Assembly (NCBI GenBank): GCA_008501825.1
Contig: QQUA01000022.1
Location: forward strand, 1 to 64,000
Direction of reading: 5' to 3'
DNA length: 64,000 nucleotides
From: Planctomycetota bacterium
GTDB taxonomy: Bacteria; Planctomycetota; UBA1135
Positions 59,140 to 64,000 of this stretch are shown here, piece after piece (position 1 is the stretch's first letter; the number at the start of each line of letters is the position of its first letter). The notes under the pieces were generated by a model. That model ran no database searches. It was not told the origin of the DNA and saw only the letters and a program-made list of their open reading frames with translations. The position numbers and the translations under genes are program-made.

Positions 59140-60474
59140 TTAACCGTCTTCCTTGGGCGGTGTTTCCGGTTCGGATTTCGGTTCGGGATCCTCCGCCGCC
59201 GGTTCCGGAGGCTGCTCAACCGGCTTTTCGGTCGTCTCCGGGTTCGGCGCAGGAGCTTCCGGTTGCTGCTCCGCTCCGTCTTCGTCGGGAGGTGGAGGAG
59301 CCTCAATTTCAAACACCGGGGGTTCTTCTCCGGGAGGAGCCGCCGCCTCGCTGGAATCGGAGGGGCTCTCCTCCGGCGGCAAGGGTTCGGCCACGTCCTC
59401 CAACTTCTTGGTGAAGTTCGCCGCCTTATAGGAAGGTAATTCGAAAACCCAAGCCCCCAGCTTTTGGTTGAGTTCCTCAACTTCCTTCTGCACCTCCTCC
59501 GCCGAGCTCAACTCCGCTTCGCTTGCTCCGGTCGCCTCATCTTCGGCTTCATCTTTTTCGCTCGCTTCCTCCTCCGGCCGCAGCGTCGGATCAAAGGAGG
59601 CCCGGAAAGTCACGAAGGATTTCTCTTCCTTCTGATAAGTTTCCACTTCCATGACCAATCCGTCATAGCACTGGAAACTGGCCCGTACGCTGGACTCCGG
59701 TTTTTCAAAATCAGCCGCAGCTTGAACGTCGTCCATGTTGACGTATTCCAAAGCGGAGGCCAGGAAGTTCATGGAGGAATCGAACTTCAACTTCCAACCT
59801 TCGGGCAGGTCGCGGAGATCGAAAGCAAATTCTCCCATCTGCTTTCGAAAGCCCTCGAGCCGGCTACCGTCGGCTTGTTCAATCGTGCCAGCCTGAATCC
59901 GATCCCGTTGGACGTTCAAGATCTGGCGTTCATACCAAGAAGAAAGGTCGGCGGCGGTTCGCAAATCCCCTTCCACCAGCCAGGCTTGGGCTTCTTGAGG
60001 TTTACGCACGTAGAGGCGACTGCTGCCCCCTTGCCACTTTTGCTCCCCGAGAATGACGGCGGCGACTTCGGTCCCGGAAGCGTTTTCCAATCGCACCAAA
60101 GTGGCTTGGTTGCTGGAATCCGGATCCTGCACCCCCAAACGCTCGTAAAGGGAAGGCTCGCTGGTTTTCGGCTCCACCGGTTTCAGATAAGCCAACCCGG
60201 AAAGGGCCTTCTTCACCGATTCGAACTTGGCCGGATAACCACCCTTGCCGGCAAGAATCCATTGCTCGCCTTGGCGTTTCACCGCGAAACTGTTTTCGCC
60301 TTGGGTGATCGAGACTTGGTTGACTTCGTTGAGTTGGGCCTGCAAGTCCGGGAAAAAATACGCTTCCAAGTCCGCCGGAGCCGCTTCCTGATCTCGAAGG
60401 TAGCGGGCACCGAAAGCAGCGGCCGCCACGATCACGGTCAGAACGGCCAGAGTAAGCAGAGATTTCGAATTCAT
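59140..60474 (-). CDS. DUF4340 domain protein
   Basis: 444 residues. A transmembrane helix at about 6-24 (LLTLAVLTVIVAAAAFGARYL) is followed by the DUF4340 domain (about 35-330): NEVNQVSITQGENSFAVKRQGEQWIL, KKALSGLAYLKPVEPKTSEPSLYERLGVQDPDSSNQATLVRLEN, VILGEQKWQGGSSRLYVRK and LVEGDLRTAADLSSWYERQILNVQRDRI. The last ~110 residues are a Pro/Glu-rich low-complexity tail. Genes of this family routinely follow Gld-type ABC permease genes, as here; the function is unknown. It begins 20 bp after the GldG-like gene. Confidence 0.85.
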   Translation of the reverse strand: MNSKSLLTLAVLTVIVAAAAFGARYLRDQEAAPADLEAYFFPDLQAQLNEVNQVSITQGENSFAVKRQGEQWILAGKGGYPAKFESVKKALSGLAYLKPVEPKTSEPSLYERLGVQDPDSSNQATLVRLENASGTEVAAVILGEQKWQGGSSRLYVRKPQEAQAWLVEGDLRTAADLSSWYERQILNVQRDRIQAGTIEQADGSRLEGFRKQMGEFAFDLRDLPEGWKLKFDSSMNFLASALEYVNMDDVQAAADFEKPESSVRASFQCYDGLVMEVETYQKEEKSFVTFRASFDPTLRPEEEASEKDEAEDEATGASEAELSSAEEVQKEVEELNQKLGAWVFELPSYKAANFTKKLEDVAEPLPPEESPSDSSEAAAPPGEEPPVFEIEAPPPPDEDGAEQQPEAPAPNPETTEKPVEQPPEPAAEDPEPKSEPETPPKEDG

Positions 60475-60494
60475 CCTTGGATCCTCCCGGCAAG

Positions 60495-62438
60495 TTAACG
60501 ACGGGAACGCTGCACGCTTTTCAACAACCAGAGAGCCGCTCCGATCAACAAAACCCCAAGCGGAACCGCTCCCATGTTCAAGGCTTTCAATTTGGTCATC
60601 AGCCGCTGCACGTCCTTGTCCAATTCATGGCGGATGTCGCGGCGCTCCTTGCGCATTCCCAGCAGTTCTTGATTCAAAGTCTCGATCTCGCCTTCTTGTT
60701 CCGGGCTCAAGATGGCGTAACCTTCGCCGACTTCTTGGAATTGAAGAGCTTGAAGGCGCTGTTCCGCCTCTTGAATGCGCAATTCGATTTCCTGCTCTTT
60801 TAGGTAATAGCGCTCCTGAGCTTCTTTCTGCAAGTCTTCTACCACCTCGAAGGGCCGGCGGAAGTTGCCGCGAGCGCGAAGCGAGATCAAATCATTGCTG
60901 CCCAAGAGGTTTTCCAGGGCATTCAACAGGAAAGATGCGTTCTGCCCGGAAAAGGACATCAGCCTCTGACCCATAAAATTCTGAATCCTCAGGCTGAAAT
61001 TATCGGTCAGCATGTCAGTGTCAGAAACCACGATGATGTTAGTTGGCTTCTCCGAAGCGGCTAAGTGTGCGGTTTCCGGTTCCGGATCCACCGCCTCATC
61101 GGCCTCCGGATCCTCTTCCGGAGTTTCCGGCTTCGGCGGCGGCCCATCCGAGAAAGCCGAAGGCAAGGTGCCGCTGACCCGAACCGCCAAATCGAAGCTC
61201 CGGTTCTCCGACGCGAACTTTTGGAGCAGGCCTTCGGGATCGGGATTGAACCGGACCATGAACTCCTCGATCCGCTGGGCTTCCCGGCTGGAGGCGATCA
61301 AGCTCTCCACCTTGGCGCCGTCGCCGATGGCTTCGGCGAAATCAGCCCGCTTCTCCAAGGCGCCGGCAGTCGCAAAGCGCAATTCCTGCAAACCGGCGGT
61401 GGCGAAATCGTCGGCGTTGATGGCATCTTCCCGAGGAGAAAACCAAAGCAAGTACCGCATCCGTTGCGGCCCGCGCTCGGTCGGGGCGGTAACTTCCAAA
61501 GCCCCTTCCAAGTCTCCCACCAATTTATCGGTGGCCATTTCCAAACCCCAGGCCGCCAACAGGGGCCCCAAATCGCTGGCCCGGGATTGGTTCATGCCCT
61601 GCAGGGGATTTTGCGGATTGGCCATCGGCCGATCCTGTTCGCTGTGAGGATCGATAAAGGCCAGGACGTGCCCTCCTCCCATCACGAATTGATCCACGGC
61701 GTATTGGGCCTGAGGGCTCAGATTCTTCGGGTGAATCAGCAACAAGACGTCGACCTCCGGATCCACCGAGTCGAAATCCAGTCCCAAGTTTCGCAGCTCA
61801 TACTGCTGTTTGATCAAATCCACCACTCCCCAGCCGGGAGAGGCCGGCTGGAAGGGATTGCCTTGACCTCCTTCCAAAGGCAAAGCGCTGATCAGACCGA
61901 CGACCTGCTTATCCCCAGGGTGAGACAAGGTGTGGACCAAACGGGAGATGTCGTACTCCAGCGAAGCCTCTTGCCCGGGAGACAAAAACGGAATGACTTC
62001 TTCATCGTCCACGGTGTTGGTCCCCACCAGGCCGAGGAAGAATTGATCGTTGCGGGCGTTGATCGGTTGTCCGGCCAAGCCGAACCCCACCGCCTGATCC
62101 TCTTCTTCGGTAAAGGGCTCCGGATCGAAAACTTCCAGCACCAGCTTGCCGTCGGCCAAAGCGACGTATTCTTCCAGCAATTCCCGCACCCGATCGGCGT
62201 AGTTTTTAAATTGCGGCGGAACTTGGCTGGCCAGGTTTTCGCTGTAGAAAAAGCGCAACCGCACCGGTTCCTTCAACTGCCGGCAGATATTGGCGGAACC
62301 TTCGGAAAGGGTGTAAAGCTTTTGCTCGGTCAAGTCCCACCGGGCGGCCCGCAACACTTCGCGGCTCAACAAATTGACCGCCACGAACAACACCACCCCG
62401 AACAGCAGGGCGATTAAGGACGTTTTTTTGGCACTCAT
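60495..62438 (-). CDS. GldG-like ABC transporter auxiliary protein
   Basis: 647 residues. N-terminal helix (SLIALLFGVVLFVAVNLLS), then AARWDLTEQKLYTLSEGS with the 'D-l-T-e-q-k-l-y-t-L-S' motif of the GldG/ABC_transp_aux family; FYSENLASQVPPQFKNYADRVRELLEEY, DVLLLIHPKNLSPQAQYAVDQFVMGGGHVLAFIDP (ABC-type uncharacterised transport domain PF09822) and a C-terminal helix (GAVPLGVLLIGAALWLL). An acidic Pro/Glu-rich insert lies near residues 430-460. GldG works in gliding motility in Bacteroidetes, but homologues in other phyla have unknown roles. The permease gene lies 33 bp upstream, the DUF4340 gene 20 bp downstream. Confidence 0.85.
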   Translation of the reverse strand: MSAKKTSLIALLFGVVLFVAVNLLSREVLRAARWDLTEQKLYTLSEGSANICRQLKEPVRLRFFYSENLASQVPPQFKNYADRVRELLEEYVALADGKLVLEVFDPEPFTEEEDQAVGFGLAGQPINARNDQFFLGLVGTNTVDDEEVIPFLSPGQEASLEYDISRLVHTLSHPGDKQVVGLISALPLEGGQGNPFQPASPGWGVVDLIKQQYELRNLGLDFDSVDPEVDVLLLIHPKNLSPQAQYAVDQFVMGGGHVLAFIDPHSEQDRPMANPQNPLQGMNQSRASDLGPLLAAWGLEMATDKLVGDLEGALEVTAPTERGPQRMRYLLWFSPREDAINADDFATAGLQELRFATAGALEKRADFAEAIGDGAKVESLIASSREAQRIEEFMVRFNPDPEGLLQKFASENRSFDLAVRVSGTLPSAFSDGPPPKPETPEEDPEADEAVDPEPETAHLAASEKPTNIIVVSDTDMLTDNFSLRIQNFMGQRLMSFSGQNASFLLNALENLLGSNDLISLRARGNFRRPFEVVEDLQKEAQERYYLKEQEIELRIQEAEQRLQALQFQEVGEGYAILSPEQEGEIETLNQELLGMRKERRDIRHELDKDVQRLMTKLKALNMGAVPLGVLLIGAALWLLKSVQRSRR

Positions 62439-62471
62439 CGATTCGCTCCTTACTTTCTCTACTGATCCTTC

Positions 62472-63203
62472 CTACTTGCCCTTGCGCCAGTCCAAGACCA
62501 CGACGTTGGCGAACAACCAAAAGCCGATCACCGTGAGGAAGTAAAGCAAATCCCGAACGTCCAGAACTCCTCGGACAATGCCTTCGTAATGGCCGAAGAA
62601 ACTCAAAGTCGCCACTCCATCCACCAGAAAATCGGGAGCCCATTGAAAGAATTGCAGGAAGGTCGGGTTTCCGCACAACAGGAAAACCAAACAAATCACC
62701 GCTCCGAGAACGAAGGCGATGACTTGGTTGCGCGTCAGAGCGGATATGCAGGATCCGATGGCCATGTAAGAACCGGCCATCAGAAAGCTGCCCAAATAGC
62801 TGGCGAAAATCACGCCGTTATCGGGAGCTCCGAGATAGTTCACCGTAAGGACCAAAGGAAAGGTCAACGCCAAGGCGATTCCGGTGAAAATCCAAGCCGC
62901 CAGAAACTTGCCCAGGACCGCCTGCCAAGGCGTAATCGGCAGAGTCATCATCAACTCCACCGTCCCGGTTTTGCGCTCTTCCGCCCAAAGACGCATGGCG
63001 ACCGCCGGCACCAGGAACAGGAACAGCAGCGGGTGGCCGACGAAGAAAGGAATCAGATCCGCCTGGCCTCGTTCAAAAAAACCGTTCTCCTGAAAAGTCA
63101 GGTATCCGGTCAGAACCAGGAAGATCACGATGAACACGTAAGCCACCGGTGTGATGAAGTAACCGGCCAGCTCGCGCTTAAAAATGGACCAGATGTTCGC
63201 CAT
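62472..63203 (-). CDS. ABC-2 type permease (GldF/NosY-like)
   Basis: 243 residues, six helices. The beginning MANIWSIFKRELAGYFITPVAYVFIVIFLVLTGYLTF and LFLFLVPAVAMRLWAEERKTGTVELMMTLPITPWQAVLGKFLAAW are characteristic of ABC-2 permeases of the GldF type (the E-E-R-k-t-G-T-x-E-l motif contacts the ATPase). It should form the membrane channel for the ATPase encoded just upstream. Distance to the ATPase gene is 63 bp. Confidence 0.9.
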   Translation of the reverse strand: MANIWSIFKRELAGYFITPVAYVFIVIFLVLTGYLTFQENGFFERGQADLIPFFVGHPLLFLFLVPAVAMRLWAEERKTGTVELMMTLPITPWQAVLGKFLAAWIFTGIALALTFPLVLTVNYLGAPDNGVIFASYLGSFLMAGSYMAIGSCISALTRNQVIAFVLGAVICLVFLLCGNPTFLQFFQWAPDFLVDGVATLSFFGHYEGIVRGVLDVRDLLYFLTVIGFWLFANVVVLDWRKGK

Positions 63204-63266
63204 GGTTGGTTCCAGTGACGCCTTGCCGGAATGAAGGAGCAGCCGTGCTCCGATTCCGGCCCGGCT

Positions 63267-64000
63267 TTAAGGGGTTCCCGGAGCTTCTCCGATGGTGAGT
63301 TGACGGAAGACGTCGTCCAAGCGTCCCTGTTCGACGTGTAAATCCACCACCTCCCATTGCGCCTGGCGGGCGTGGTGGCTGACTTCATGAATGACCGGTT
63401 TGCCTTCGGCCGGGAAAATCATGAAGCTGCTGGCTTGGGCGTCCAAGCCATCTCGATCGACTGGCTGCACCTGAGCCACGTGGGGCAGAGCTTGCAGGGC
63501 TGCAGCCACGTTTTGGTCGGCACCGCGCACAGTCAGGCTGACGGCATTGTGTTGCGGCGAGCGCAACTTCAGTTCTCCCGGCTCGCCGTCAAAGCGCAAG
63601 CGGCCGCGATCGATGATCATCGCCCGAGAACAAACCGCCTCCACCTCTTCCAAAATGTGGGTGGACAACACGATGACTTTGTCTTGGGCCATTTCCCGGA
63701 TCAACTGGCGGACTTCCGCCTTTTGATTCGGGTCCAAACCGTCGGTCGGTTCGTCCAGAATGAGGATTTCAGGATCGTGAAGAATGGCCTGGGCCAATCC
63801 CACCCGGCGCTTGAAGCCTTTGGACAGGGTGTCGATGGATTGCAGCCACACTTCCTCCAAGTGGGTCAGGGCCACCACCTTTTCGATCCGCTCCCGCCTA
63901 TGCCGCCCTTTCAGGCCGCGGACATCGGCAATGAACCGCAGCAGACTCCGGGGCGTCATGTCGGGATACAGCGGGGCGCCTTCCGGCAGATAACCCAACT
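63267..64000 (-). CDS. ABC transporter ATPase, GldA type (5' end beyond the window)
   Basis: At least 244 residues are in the window; the Walker A N-terminal part lies beyond base 64000. Visible motifs: GYLPEGAPLYPDMTPRSLLRFIADVRGLKG, LSKGFKRRVGLAQAILHDPEILILDEPTDGLDPNQKAEVRQLI (signature and Walker B) and VIVLSTHILEEVEAVCSRAMIIDRG (switch His). The C-terminal ~90 residues are the regulatory domain common to drug- and Gld-type ATPases. The first ATG in the window frame (63998) is internal. It energises the GldF-like permease downstream. Confidence 0.92.
   Translation of the reverse strand, partial: LGYLPEGAPLYPDMTPRSLLRFIADVRGLKGRHRRERIEKVVALTHLEEVWLQSIDTLSKGFKRRVGLAQAILHDPEILILDEPTDGLDPNQKAEVRQLIREMAQDKVIVLSTHILEEVEAVCSRAMIIDRGRLRFDGEPGELKLRSPQHNAVSLTVRGADQNVAAALQALPHVAQVQPVDRDGLDAQASSFMIFPAEGKPVIHEVSHHARQAQWEVVDLHVEQGRLDDVFRQLTIGEAPGTP

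Noticed and set aside
61065-62417. 450-residue plus-strand open frame
   Set aside because: Antisense shadow of the GldG-like gene; no domain or signal recognised.

Overview
The window looks like a chromosomal segment of a GC-rich (roughly 58-60 % by eye), free-living, probably aquatic bacterium of the Planctomycetota or a close relative. Pointers are an ECF sigma factor next to a very large Ser/Thr kinase-WD40 receptor, a formylglycine sulfatase, many large secreted beta-propeller, beta-helix and FG-GAP proteins, scarce Shine-Dalgarno sites and very many 4-bp ATGA gene overlaps. The assignment is an inference; there is no rRNA in the window. I see no tRNA, IS element, prophage or CRISPR array.

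Layout. 1-2.9 kb: pyruvate phosphate dikinase, running in from the left edge behind a perfect 15-bp tandem repeat that codes for a Lys/Arg-rich tail. 2.9-8.5 kb (minus): a TlpA-like lipoprotein interrupted by an in-frame TGA (read here as selenocysteine), a degenerate receiver/GGDEF protein, YebC, rplM-rpsI and two membrane proteins (one FtsQ-like). 8.5-13.4 kb (plus): Ski2-like helicase, a second TGA-containing gene (peroxiredoxin-like, U-P-T-C, with a very good SECIS-like hairpin), a hydrolase and an amino-acid permease.

13.4-20.1 kb (minus) is the most interesting block: a seven-gene run of asparaginase-II-like protein, 2-aminomuconate-semialdehyde-type dehydrogenase, AmnB-type extradiol dioxygenase, a single protein fusing the AmnA-type subunit to a RidA/2-aminomuconate deaminase, arylformamidase (KynB), a VOC protein and a methyltransferase. 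With tryptophan 2,3-dioxygenase at 36.1-37.0 kb it suggests tryptophan/kynurenine breakdown through aminophenol-type meta-cleavage rather than through the usual cupin 3-hydroxyanthranilate dioxygenase.

20.4-36 kb holds a secreted Asp-box protein, the lower-GC kinase/sigma/methyltransferase block, a retinol-saturase-like flavoprotein, an MDR dehydrogenase, a luciferase-like monooxygenase and a large secreted protein with BTRD-type and FG-GAP repeats. 36-40 kb: TDO plus SDR, EVE-domain protein plus RlmI-like methyltransferase, GNAT. 39.5-48.1 kb: sulfatase, polytopic glycan-type membrane protein, flavin amine oxidoreductase, SAF-type dehydrogenase and, divergently, dTDP-sugar genes (rfbB, rfbA, an rfbC-like cupin). 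48.3-54.5 kb: secreted protein, molybdopterin oxidoreductase, AspH-type dioxygenase, CehA/McbA metallohydrolase and secreted amidase. 54.8-56.8 kb: rhodanese, MauE/DoxX protein, monoacylglycerol-lipase-like hydrolase. 56.8-64 kb (minus): beta-helix protein and a Gld-type ABC system (ATPase cut by the right edge, permease, GldG-like protein, DUF4340 protein).
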